From JANQIV01 sp050117315 (GTDB lineage Bacteria; Bacteroidota; Ignavibacteria; Ignavibacteriales; Melioribacteraceae), in assembly GCA_050117315.1 (NCBI GenBank), contig JASFMY010000031.1, positions 1 to 55,387 on the forward strand: a DNA stretch of 55,387 nt. The letters are read 5' to 3'. This document shows positions 8,251 to 16,948 of the stretch, one piece after another (the stretch's first letter is position 1; every line of letters begins with the position of its first letter). The translations under genes and the position numbers were made by a program. Below the pieces are notes generated by a model. The model had not been told where the DNA came from, searched no databases, and saw only the letters and a program-made list of their open reading frames with translations.

Positions 8251-10006
8251 GAGACTGTCGAAAAAGGTAAAACAAGGCTAAATTCGAGAGGATAAAGCAA
8301 AGAGAGAATTGAAAAAAGCAAAAAGAATTAATACCTTCCTAAAGCAAACCAGGGAGGTAGAAAATGGCAAGACACAAGTCATACGATTATAGTCAAAGAA
8401 CAATGATAGCAATAGACCTAGAAAAACAACTGGTAGCCGGATCAATAGAATATGTAATACACAGACTTGTGGAAGAACGCATAGATATAAGACTATTTGA
8501 AGAAAAAATAAAAAACGATAAAACAGGACGACCGTCGTATGACCCGAAGATATTATTGAAGATAATACTGCTTGCATATTCGCGAGGGATAATAAGTTCA
8601 AGAAAGATAGAGCAAGCCTGTTGTGAGAATGTAATGTTCATGGCGTTGTCGTGTATGCAGTATCCAGATCATTCAACGATAGCTCATTTTGTAAGCAGTA
8701 TGGAGAAAGAGATAGTGCCGTTGTTTAGGGATATACTACTGGTATGTGACGAGATGGAATTATTAGGAGGAACAAAAGTTTTGCATTGGACGGATTGAAG
8801 CTATCGTCAAATGCATCGAAACACTTAAGTGGTACACACGCGGAATTAAAAAGGAAGAAAGAAAAACTGGAAAAGAAAGTAACAAAGTATTTGAGAAAGC
8901 AGCAATTGATTGATAAAAGGACAAAAGAAGGCAAGGAAGAAGAACAAAGAAGACAACAAAAAATAAATAAGTTAAGAAAGACGGTAGAAAAGATAGATCG
9001 ATATTTGAAAGAGAATAAACCCAAGATAGGCAAACAAGACAAAGAGGTAAAAAGCAATATAACTGATAAAGACTCCTGCAAGATGTCGACATCAAATGGG
9101 GTACTGCAGGGATATAACGGACAGGCAATAGTAGATGAAAAGCATCAGATAATTATATACTCGGAAGCATTCGGCAGCGGACAGGATTACGGGCATGTAA
9201 GTCCAATGCTTGATGGAGCGAAGGATAATTTCAAAGCAATAGGGAAAAGGGGAAATTATCTGGAAGGTAAAACATTTACGGCAGATGCGAACTATCACAG
9301 CACTGAGAATCTGTCAAAGTGTGAAAAAGAAAAAATGGATGCCTATATACCTGATGTAGATTTTAGGAAAAGGGACAAAAGATTTGAAACACAAAAGAAA
9401 TATAAGGGAGATAAAATTGAAAGGTATTCACTTGAAGACTATGCCTATGATAAAGAAAAAGATTTATATATCTGTCCTGAAGGCAAGGAGTTAAGACGGC
9501 AAACATCAAAGAGTATAAAGAACGGTTACAAACAATATGCGGCAAAAGCAAGAGATTGTTCAGAGTGTAAAGAAAAAGAGTACTGTATAAGAATGCCGAA
9601 AGGAAACACTTAACAATACCGACAAAACTACATGAAGAAAACATATCGAAGAGAATGCGGGATAAGATAGACACGGAAGAGGGACGAGAAAAATATGAAA
9701 AAGCGTATGGGTATTGTGGAGCCAGTATTCGGGAATATAAAGGCGGTAAAGAAATTGAATTATTTTACATTACGAACCAAGATAAAAGTGAATATACAGT
9801 GGGTGCTTTATTGTATGGTTCATAATATAGAAAAGATAGCAAACTACGGGACCATATGAGAGCACAACGTATAAACAGGCGGATAAAAACGAAAATATTT
9901 ACGAGAATAAAATAGCCATGTAAGAATAAAAATATTTTTGAAAAAGTGATATGAATTTTACAAGGAATTAAAAACCTTTTTGCTTAAAGGCTTTTTCGAC
10001 AGTCTC
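8251..10006 (+). mobile_element. IS1182-like insertion sequence
   Basis: GAGACTGTCGAAAAAG at 8251-8266 and CTTTTTCGACAGTCTC at 9991-10006 are perfect 16-bp terminal inverted repeats of a 1756-bp element. AAC is found just outside both ends, which could be a 3-base target duplication. The single transposase gene inside carries frameshifts, so this copy is probably not autonomous. It is inserted directly at the end of the attC-like core site. Confidence 0.9.
8364..9859 (+). pseudogene. IS1182-family transposase, frameshifted
   Basis: Frame 1 (8364-8798) gives the N-terminal DUF772-type domain (GRPSYDPKILLKIILLAYSRG; later DHSTIAHF). After a -1 shift near 8780 the protein continues as FALDGLKLSSNASK, a long coiled coil, and the DDE core (YNGQAIVDEKHQII, TADANYHS). 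A second -1 shift near 9605 restores KHLTIPTKL and RMRDKIDTEEGR. A third shift near 9700 restores RMGIVEPVFGNI and the C-terminus YCMVHNIEKI, ending at 9859. An SD-like GGAGGT precedes the ATG. All three shifts lie in short A or T runs. Confidence 0.85.
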
Positions 10007-10517
10007 AACATGCAACTCAAACCGCCTGCAGTAATTGGTCGTAACATTTGCAGTTTAGCTTGATAGAGTTTTTTGCAAGTGAGTAATAACTAAATACACA
10101 GGTTCTACCTCATGCTTCCTCCAGACATTTTGTTTCCTTAATGCCCTTGCCTTGTTGGTTTTTCTTCCGTCCGGTCTCGGCGCTTTTTTTCCCTCTTCCT
10201 TTCCAGGAAGTTCAGCTTTTACGTCATGCCAGGCGCACTAGTGATCACTTCGCTCCCGCCTTGCCGGCGAGGCAGGTCGCTCGTGATGACAAGCTTACTT
10301 TTGAGACAGCCTCTATCATACTGGCAGCCGATAAAATATAAACCGGCTTTGATATTTTATTCCTCATTTTGGAAAAACATGATAACGGAACCGAAAAAAA
10401 GTAGCGGATAAGAAATTTATTTGAAATGATGAGTGTGAATAATAAATATTTTATAGTACAAAAAATACAGTAACCGGAACTGTCATCATAGTAATGACCG
10501 CCCGGTTAAGTGAAAAA
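10007..10517. other. Intergenic region without supported genes
   Basis: It begins with what may be the interior of the disrupted attC (CAACTCAAACCGCCTGCAG). It then contains GC-rich, imperfectly palindromic text around 10200-10290 (CCGCCTTGCCGGCGAGGCAG). The short ORFs here show no coding character. It ends in the bfr terminator. Confidence 0.5.
10459..10507 (-). terminator. Terminator-like hairpin after bfr
   Basis: Read on the minus strand, AACCGG and GTCAT pair with ATGAC and CCGGTT around a short loop. A T-rich tract (complement of ACAAAAAATA) follows. It begins 10 bases after the bfr stop codon. Confidence 0.55.
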
Positions 10518-11009
10518 TTAATTTTCTGCCGACATACCACCTTTACTTCTTTCAATTGATTGAAGTGCCAGATAATTATCACCAAATTTTATTAAGTTTT
10601 TTACTTCCGTGTCAAATTGATCGTAGTGCCCTTCTTCATCCATAACCAAACCTTCAAATATCTGCTTCGTAACTGCATCATTATTTTTTGCGCATTCATT
10701 AGCCCATTGATTGTATTCTTCAGCACTTTCCTTTTCCATTTGAGAAGCTTGTTCAAGCATTTTCTTTACATCATGTTCTTTTTTTACTTCTTCGGCTACA
10801 ACCATTTCTACATCACCGCCTAAGAATAATATTCTTTCGGCTAATTTTTCAACATGGGTCATTTCAGTGATTGCAATTCTTCTAAATAAACCGGCTAATA
10901 GGTCATAGCCTTGGTCGTCGCAGTGAAAATGGAAATACATATACTGATGTACTGCATATAATTCGTCCGCAACTGCCTTGTTTAACAGTTCAATACTTTT
11001 TTCGTGCAT
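10518..11009 (-). CDS. bfr: Bacterioferritin
   Basis: This is a 163-residue four-helix ferritin-like protein that stores iron by ferroxidase oxidation of Fe(II). All ferroxidase ligands are in place: E16, E49 and H52 (TEMTH), E92, E125 and H128 (DEEGH). M50 matches the haem-ligating methionine of bacterioferritins (M52 in E. coli). The C-terminus is slightly longer than usual. An AAGGA ribosome binding site precedes the ATG. It stands alone with its own terminator and is unrelated to the accessory genes next to it. Confidence 0.93.
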   Translation of the reverse strand: MHEKSIELLNKAVADELYAVHQYMYFHFHCDDQGYDLLAGLFRRIAITEMTHVEKLAERILFLGGDVEMVVAEEVKKEHDVKKMLEQASQMEKESAEEYNQWANECAKNNDAVTKQIFEGLVMDEEGHYDQFDTEVKNLIKFGDNYLALQSIERSKGGMSAEN

Positions 11010-11385
11010 AATATTATTCCTTATTAATTATTTGAAATCAATATGTAAATATAATAAACGGACTAATAAGGAACGTATTGTCTTTGTAATTTTTTCATGT
11101 TTTTTAGGATTAAGTACCTTATATGCTATTTTTAATCCAAATATATTTCAGTTTTATTACCGGCATCGTTATCAACTCAAATAATTATTCATTGCAACAG
11201 CCCCGTTGCAGCCATAAGCCTCAACTTAATGCGAAATATTTATTTTTTGCAATAACTCCAACTTCTTCTTAAAGAATCCCTTTCGTACAAGTTGGCGAAA
11301 GGATGAACTATTTTTATGCATCATTGAATAAATTTTAATGATATGGAGACATTTACCTGTTGCGCCGTGGGGTAACAGTTTCTCT
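11010..11385. other. Intergenic region, bfr promoter side
   Basis: It is AT-rich and must contain the bfr promoter near 11010-11080. A short hairpin (GCAACAGCCCCGTTGC, about 11190) is visible. No gene is supported. Confidence 0.4.
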
Positions 11386-11901
11386 TTATCTCTTTTTCAT
11401 TTCACGCAACTGGTTAGAATAAAACTCTTCAACTACTTTTTCTGAATTCAATTTATTCAGAATTTCGCTCTGCCACTTTTCTTTATTTTTACCATAAGCT
11501 ACCACTTCCACGCCGAAAAAATCATTTATCATATTCCTGGTAATAAATAAATCCGTATCGTCGTTATATTTAAACCTTATCTCATCTACATTCTTGATCA
11601 AGGTAAAAATTACTGTTGAAGCGTACAAATGTTTTACTTCGGCTGTATCTTTATGCACTTCTTTTCGGCAATAAACATTAATACCATAAGGCCTTTCAGA
11701 TGTATTCAACGAAAAATGATCTCTATCAACTTCCAATAACGTTAATATATTACCTACTGCGCTTGCGTTCCCAACATAGGAATCATTGTATTCCATGAGT
11801 TTGTTTATTACATTTTTTTCCACGCTTTGCCGTTTACTAATGCGTAAAACGGCAAACGTAACACTAATCAGAATAGCGACTGCTACAATAATTTTCTTCA
11901 T
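11386..11901 (-). CDS. DUF4825-like membrane-anchored protein
   Basis: The 171-residue protein has an N-terminal membrane anchor (IIVAVAILISVTFAVL) and an extracytoplasmic domain. The domain contains YNDSYVGNASAVGNIL and TSERPYGINVYC, close to the YVGxxSxVGxxL...PYGI pattern I associate with DUF4825. The function of that domain is unknown. It starts 19 bases after the stop of the synthetase-like gene, so the two likely form an operon. Confidence 0.6.
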   Translation of the reverse strand: MKKIIVAVAILISVTFAVLRISKRQSVEKNVINKLMEYNDSYVGNASAVGNILTLLEVDRDHFSLNTSERPYGINVYCRKEVHKDTAEVKHLYASTVIFTLIKNVDEIRFKYNDDTDLFITRNMINDFFGVEVVAYGKNKEKWQSEILNKLNSEKVVEEFYSNQLREMKKR

Positions 11902-11920
11902 TTGTATCTTTTCCTCTTTC

Positions 11921-12892
11921 TTATGTTCCGGCTTTAGCTTTCGTTTTTACTGTTCTTAATAAAAAGTCGGTACCTACACCGCTGGTTAATAATTTTTCTT
12001 TTTTATTGTTCAACAATTTTCTTGTCCAATCTGTAAAACCGCCGTCAATATAGTCGTATTCTTCATTGTTTTTAGCTGTTAAGCTAACAACAAATCTCAA
12101 CCGGGAATAATAGTTTTTGCCAAATTCGCTGTTGTTTTCCACTTTAAAGCAAATATGATCTTTATTACAAAAAAGGGCTTTAATTCTCTCAATCAAATCC
12201 GAGTTATCGTATCCGGCATAGTTAAAGAATTTCACATTAATACATTTCAACTCATTTTTGTATACTATTTTTTCGAGAATACTAACATGAATTTTAATAT
12301 GTTCCGCAAGATTACTTCCCTCCAAACCATCGTTGCCTTCAGCCTTCCAAGCGCTGCATAAAGCTATAACGTTAAAATGAGCCGAAAAAAATTCGCTCTC
12401 AAATAGCTGCGTCCTCGTTAAACGCTGGCCGGCACATAATTTTACCGGTTCTAAACTTTTGCTGTCTTTCTTTAATAACTCATTTCGTCTTTTTGCGCAT
12501 TCAAGCGCCAGTATGTTTGTTGTATCAGCCGCTACCTCAACATTTTTTATGGCAGATACAACATTGTTTTGATGATTTGTCGTTAAAACACTTGTTGTTC
12601 CCAAAGGAGCTAAAGGCGACAAGTCAATAAGCTCAAATTCACCGGGCAATAGTGAAAATATTGCCAATTCAAGTTTTCTTTGAATTATAGGATTTATATC
12701 GGACGGCTTCACAAATCTATTAGATTGGAATTCCTTTAAAATATCTCTATAATTTTTTTTAGCGGTTTTTAGCTCAAACGTTTTTAGCAGCAATGAACTC
12801 AGTTCCCCAAAAGAAATTCTGTCTACTAAAAGTTCAATTATATTGGGAATTCCAATCTTGGCAACAATTTTTTCTATAATTTTATTGTTCAT
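11921..12892 (-). CDS. Uncharacterised class II aminoacyl-tRNA-synthetase-like protein
   Basis: The product has 323 residues from the ATG at 12892; a TTG four codons upstream is less likely. The central part SPLAPLGTTSVL, NNVVSAIKNVEV, ADTTNILALECAKRR looks like a class II synthetase catalytic core around motif 2. The end GVGTDFLLRTVK resembles motif 3. No anticodon-binding domain is visible and no amino acid specificity can be assigned. Such stand-alone cores occur in paralogues with non-translational roles, such as HisZ. The fold assignment is inference from pattern. The neighbouring DUF4825 gene gives no clear hint. Confidence 0.45.
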   Translation of the reverse strand: MNNKIIEKIVAKIGIPNIIELLVDRISFGELSSLLLKTFELKTAKKNYRDILKEFQSNRFVKPSDINPIIQRKLELAIFSLLPGEFELIDLSPLAPLGTTSVLTTNHQNNVVSAIKNVEVAADTTNILALECAKRRNELLKKDSKSLEPVKLCAGQRLTRTQLFESEFFSAHFNVIALCSAWKAEGNDGLEGSNLAEHIKIHVSILEKIVYKNELKCINVKFFNYAGYDNSDLIERIKALFCNKDHICFKVENNSEFGKNYYSRLRFVVSLTAKNNEEYDYIDGGFTDWTRKLLNNKKEKLLTSGVGTDFLLRTVKTKAKAGT

Positions 12893-13266
12893 AGTCTTAC
12901 CCAAAATTATAACTAAGGTTTTATATTTTTGAAGGGGCTATTTTCGAAACGCTTATTTCAGCTCCTTTTAAAGAAACCGTTTTGGAAAGGCAGGTTCCTG
13001 AATGCTGCAACGGTTCGCGTCCACGTTTATTTACTATTTTTAATAGTTAAAGGTAAACTTTTATCTAATTCAATGCAATATTCAATATCGAAAGTTACCT
13101 TTCTTATCAATTGATTTTTTAACACAGAATAGACCACGTCACGCAGTAGGCGCAGATTTTTATGATGGTTATAATAAATTAGGATCATAAAAAATCTTCG
13201 TTAATCAGAATAATCCGCCATGCCAAAAGCATTCTTGAGCAGGATGTTGCGAAAAAATAATCATAG
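12893..13266. other. Intergenic region, nothing recognisable
   Basis: A mix of AT-rich sequence and scattered repeats; the short ORF at 12929-13114 has no coding character. It should include the promoter of the minus-strand pair at 12892. Confidence 0.4.
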
Positions 13267-13481
13267 CCACGACCTTTAGGGTGTGTTGCGTAACTCAATT
13301 AGGTGCTTCAATAGCCACGTGCTTCAGCACGTTGGAAATAAGAAACCGAATAGAATCCGGGCTTTAGCCCCATTTAGAGTGCTTAAATGAGGCTAAAGCC
13401 TATAGATTTCAGAATCTTAATAATCCCGTGGCTGAAGCCACGGGCTATTATTAGTTACGCAACAAACTCTTTAGGTCGTGG
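13267..13481. repeat. Large nested palindrome (REPIN-like)
   Basis: A 29-base outer arm at 13267-13295 pairs with 13453-13481 with 25 of 29 matches, including the perfect core TGTTGCGTAACT/AGTTACGCAACA. Inside lie AATAGCCACGTGCTTCAGCACG against CGTGGCTGAAGCCACGGGCTATT, and then GGGCTTTAGCCCCATTT against AAATGAGGCTAAAGCC. The whole 215 bases can form one branched hairpin. The inner GTGGCTGAAGCCAC units are typical REP-like palindromes. Confidence 0.8.
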
Positions 13482-13545
13482 ACAATAAGTCCTAACAAAA
13501 ACTCCGGGCTTTTCCATAGGTTCGTAGAACTCCTAAGGCGAATCC

Positions 13546-13586
13546 TTCGGACAGCCCAATTTTCTCTAATATTTGGGCTATCCGGA
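13546..13586. repeat. Second intergenic palindrome
   Basis: TTCGGACAGCCCAAT faces ATTTGGGCTATCCGGA across a short AT loop. Flanking copies of GGGCTTTTCCATAGG and GGGAAAGCCCATAGG extend the symmetry from about 13502 to 13614. It has no coding content and lies downstream of the respiratory operon's last gene. Confidence 0.6.
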
Positions 13587-13728
13587 GTATCCCTTATCGG
13601 GAAAGCCCATAGGTGTGTACCAATCATCCTTTCCCTAACTTCAAAGTTGGGGCTATTGCTAAAAGGATAAATATTTCACCTTAAGTTAACGCCTATGTGC
13701 TGTGGCAGGCAGGTCTGCGTTCCATTTA

Positions 13729-15069
13729 TTACTGCGGATTATTTTCTTTATAAACATTTAGAATATAATCGGCAATCGCCTGTGCTTCATTCGGTTTAAG
13801 CCCTTGATTCGGCATCGGAGGAAAGTTGGGATCAACTTTTGTAGGATTTAAAATAAATTGTACCAAACCTTCCTGGTTGTTTACGTATTTAGGCAATACA
13901 TTATTATAAGCCGGACCAACTAACTTTTGCTCAAAGTTATGGCATGCAACACATCTTCCGTTAAATATATCTTCACCGCTTATTTCAACAATTCCTAATC
14001 CAAATTCGGCTTTCATTTCTTCAAGATGCTTTTCATATTTCTCCGCTGCAAGATAGAATGGCTTAACTGTTGCTGAATTAAATGCCGACTGTTCCTTAAC
14101 AATAAATCCGATAAAGAATAAAATTAAAAACGTAACTGCAGAGTTTATATACTTTGCACCTTCTTCTTTCATCATCAAATAAATTAGACTGCTTACAATA
14201 AGAATTGCAAAGAGAGCAAAAGCGGCTGCTATAAATGCAGTATCTGCAAGCGAAGCTTTCGGTGAAACTAGAAAAACAATTACATAAAGAAAAGATGCTG
14301 CCGCCCCGGAAGCTAATCCGAAGTTAAATAAGTTATCTTTTACAAATTCTTTATATTCGGCAGAACTATCTTCCAATTCCTCATTTAAATAAAATACTCC
14401 GACAATTGACGTTGTAACAAAAGCAAATGAAACAAATAACAAAAATTTTAATAATGCTGAAAAAGAAAATATCATTGAGAAAATGCTTGATACGCTTTCC
14501 CATCTCGAGGGATCAATTGCAAGGGATGCTGCCCCGAAGAATATGTACACAGCAATTAAAATTAAATAAAAGCCCCACTTACCTGCAGATTTGAATAGAC
14601 TTTCGGAAATATTTTTGTATTTATTCAATTCATTTTTTACATCTTCCGTTTCTTCTTTTACCGATCCGAAAATATCTTTTAAATGAAATGAGTATTTATA
14701 AGAATAAAGGCTAATGAGTCCTGCGACTAAGAATAAAAGTGCTGTTAGTAAATATCCTGTTAAACTCACTTTACCGGAAGACAACAATTGAGCATAACAA
14801 AATGTTGCACTTAATAAAGGTATAATTCCTAATGCAAATGCAATACTTTTGTTTATTGTTGCAAGGTCTATAATATCTTTAGCAAGTTTGAAATAAAACT
14901 TATTGCCGCCTTGTTCTCCTTTTTTATTATAGCTTAACGATAAGTATGCAGCACCAAATAACACACTGATATAAGGGATAAATAATATATAAGTAAGTAT
15001 CAATAGGTAACGCAGCAGCACCATGTGGTGATCTGACTGCGGAAGAACAAAGCTGTCTAAAAATTCCAT
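13729..15069 (-). CDS. Multi-pass membrane protein with C-terminal cytochrome c domain
   Basis: The 446-residue protein has roughly nine to ten hydrophobic helices in residues 15-330. A periplasmic mono-haem domain follows, with the haem-binding CVACH at about residue 375, GPAYNNVLPKY and a distal methionine in PPMPNQG. It is the last gene of the act-cox operon. The haem domain resembles small class I cytochromes c. Because subunit II here carries no fused haem domain, this protein may supply a membrane-tethered electron carrier to the oxidase. That is inference; the membrane part is not assigned to a family. Confidence 0.75.
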   Translation of the reverse strand: MEFLDSFVLPQSDHHMVLLRYLLILTYILFIPYISVLFGAAYLSLSYNKKGEQGGNKFYFKLAKDIIDLATINKSIAFALGIIPLLSATFCYAQLLSSGKVSLTGYLLTALLFLVAGLISLYSYKYSFHLKDIFGSVKEETEDVKNELNKYKNISESLFKSAGKWGFYLILIAVYIFFGAASLAIDPSRWESVSSIFSMIFSFSALLKFLLFVSFAFVTTSIVGVFYLNEELEDSSAEYKEFVKDNLFNFGLASGAAASFLYVIVFLVSPKASLADTAFIAAAFALFAILIVSSLIYLMMKEEGAKYINSAVTFLILFFIGFIVKEQSAFNSATVKPFYLAAEKYEKHLEEMKAEFGLGIVEISGEDIFNGRCVACHNFEQKLVGPAYNNVLPKYVNNQEGLVQFILNPTKVDPNFPPMPNQGLKPNEAQAIADYILNVYKENNPQ

Positions 15070-15092
15070 ATAAAACTTTCCTCAAAATTCTC

Positions 15093-16040
15093 TTATAATA
15101 ATTTATCAATAGAGATTATCATTATTACAATAAGTACATATAGGTTGATATTTAAGAATGCCTTTCTGAAAACTATTTTTTCGATGTAATCGACAAGTAT
15201 GTTTTTCGTTTTCCAGAGCAGAAGAATACTGCTTAACAAAAGTAGTATAATTGATATAATGTTTTTCGATATTCCGAAAAAAGGAATAAGTAAACAACTA
15301 ACCGACAGAGCAGCTATCCAGACAAATGTAATTCTGCTCAACTGCTTATTTGCAAACTTTTGCGTTAAAGTCGGGAACCCGGCTCTTTCATAATCTTTTC
15401 CGAATATAAGAAGAAGGAGCCAGAAATGCGGAATCTGCCATATAAAGAAAAACAAAGCTACAGCCAAAATTTGAACATCGTACCAATTGCCGCCGGCTGC
15501 GACCCACCCGATTACGGGCGGCAGGGCGCCGATAAGCGAACCCGGGATAACGGCAAGTGCGTTTATTTTTTTCATGGGAGTATAAATTATATTATACCAG
15601 GATAAAGTAATCCAGCCGATGAGTAACGAAGTTAAGTTTGCAGAAAAATATATAATTAAAGAGCCTGATATTATTAAGAGTAACGAAACTATAACAACGG
15701 ATTCTTCTTTTATCCTTCCGCTCGGTATCGGCCTGTTTTTGGTTCGCTCCATTAAAGCGTCCGTAGTTTTTTCCTGGTAATGATTTAATGCAGATGATCC
15801 GCAAGCAAGTAAAAACACTCCGAGAGTAGGCAGAAATAAGCCTGTATTAAAACCATTAAAAAGCAAGTACCCCACCGAAGTTGTCAGCGCTACAAAAAAA
15901 GTAATGCGTACCTTACAGAGGTCCATATATACTTCTGCCCTATCTTTCAGATAGTTATACAAATCCAACCGGAAATATTTATTGGCCGATTCCGGCTTGT
16001 CCCTTAGGGACGGATTCCCGCTGTACATCTTCACCTTCAT
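15093..16040 (-). CDS. ctaB: Protohaem IX farnesyltransferase (haem O synthase)
   Basis: This UbiA-superfamily prenyltransferase adds a farnesyl group to haem B to make haem O for the oxidase. The core begins at DLCKVRITFFVALT. The first aspartate motif is in NHYQEKTTDALMERTKNRPIPSG and the second in KDYERAGFPTL. About eight to nine membrane helices follow. The start is uncertain: ATG 16040 overlaps coxB by about 60 bases, while TTG at 15968 or ATG at 15926 would avoid the overlap. Its place behind coxB fits oxidase assembly. Confidence 0.92.
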   Translation of the reverse strand: MKVKMYSGNPSLRDKPESANKYFRLDLYNYLKDRAEVYMDLCKVRITFFVALTTSVGYLLFNGFNTGLFLPTLGVFLLACGSSALNHYQEKTTDALMERTKNRPIPSGRIKEESVVIVSLLLIISGSLIIYFSANLTSLLIGWITLSWYNIIYTPMKKINALAVIPGSLIGALPPVIGWVAAGGNWYDVQILAVALFFFIWQIPHFWLLLLIFGKDYERAGFPTLTQKFANKQLSRITFVWIAALSVSCLLIPFFGISKNIISIILLLLSSILLLWKTKNILVDYIEKIVFRKAFLNINLYVLIVIMIISIDKLL

Positions 16041-16632
16041 TATACCAGTTATCAAATTCTTCTTTAGTCATTACAACAACTTTTGTGTACATCATTGAGT
16101 GTTTCAAACCGCAATATTCAGCACAGGCAATATCATAAGAACCTACTTGTTGGGGAGTAAAACTTAAATATGTTTTCATGCTCGCAATTAAATCTTCTTT
16201 AATCCTGAAAGCAGGTATGAACAAGGAATGGTTTACATCCAATGAAATCATATCAAGTTTAATAGGAGTATTAACGGGAACGTAGAGAGTATCTGTTTCT
16301 TTACCGTTTTTATATTTGAAATCCCATTCCCACATTTTTGCATTTACGTTAATAACAAATGCGTTATCCGGTACATTTCTTATTTCTTCAAAACCTGCAT
16401 AGCCAAAATAAAACATGCCCAGTACCAGTAAGGTGGGGATTGCAATCCAGATTGCTTCTAAAAGCATGCTGCCGTGAATATCTTCGGGTTTATGTCCTTT
16501 TTTTCTATTGTATTTAAAAACAAAATAGATCATTGTAGCAGTAATTCCAAGTAGTAGAATTACTCCTGTTCCTACAATGATTAACATTGCTAAATCAACA
16601 CCTTGAACCGTATTTGACGGAGCTGGAAACAT
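15979..16632 (-). CDS. coxB: Cytochrome c oxidase subunit II
   Basis: The 217-residue protein has two N-terminal membrane helices and a periplasmic cupredoxin domain. The CuA ligands are visible: a histidine in DVNHSLFIPAF, then CAEYCGLKHSMM carrying both cysteines, the second histidine and the methionine. W-E-W-D (MWEWDFKY) is the electron-entry aromatic patch. There is no C-terminal cytochrome c fusion, unlike many caa3 oxidases. The gene follows coxD by 9 bases. Confidence 0.95.
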   Translation of the reverse strand: MFPAPSNTVQGVDLAMLIIVGTGVILLLGITATMIYFVFKYNRKKGHKPEDIHGSMLLEAIWIAIPTLLVLGMFYFGYAGFEEIRNVPDNAFVINVNAKMWEWDFKYKNGKETDTLYVPVNTPIKLDMISLDVNHSLFIPAFRIKEDLIASMKTYLSFTPQQVGSYDIACAEYCGLKHSMMYTKVVVMTKEEFDNWYNEGEDVQRESVPKGQAGIGQ

Positions 16633-16641
16633 AACCTAACC

Positions 16642-16938
16642 TCAACGAAAACTTATATCAAAATATGTTAATAGGAAAATTACAACGAGTGTAAACCCGC
16701 TTATTCCTATAAACACTTTAAAAATTGGTTCATCAAATTTTATGTGCATAAAATAATTTATTACAAGCATCGACTTAAGTGCAGCTATTCCAAGAGCAAC
16801 AAATAACGTAAATTGGCCTAGGCTGATTCCCGCAACCGAAACAGTAACGGAAGTTAAAGCAAGAAGTCCAAGCCAAACAAGTACTAGTCCCCCGTAACTA
16901 ATACCGTGATGTTCATGATTATCATCGTGTTGTGACAT
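16642..16938 (-). CDS. coxD: Cytochrome c oxidase subunit IV
   Basis: The 98-residue protein has a histidine-rich N-terminus and three membrane helices, with LKSMLVINYFMHIKFD typical of COX4_pro (CtaF/CyoD-like) subunits. The ATG at 16938 is chosen over an upstream TTG because GAGGAA lies at the right distance. It probably stabilises the oxidase rather than carrying cofactors. Confidence 0.88.
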   Translation of the reverse strand: MSQHDDNHEHHGISYGGLVLVWLGLLALTSVTVSVAGISLGQFTLFVALGIAALKSMLVINYFMHIKFDEPIFKVFIGISGFTLVVIFLLTYFDISFR

Positions 16939-16948
16939 TAACAATTCC

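Noticed and set aside
8278..9674. Several minus-strand ORFs inside the IS element
   Set aside because: They are antisense to the transposase and hydrophobic by base composition; no start signals.
10141..10411. Two overlapping small plus-strand ORFs
   Set aside because: They lie in GC-rich palindromic intergenic text with proline/arginine-rich nonsense content and no ribosome binding site.
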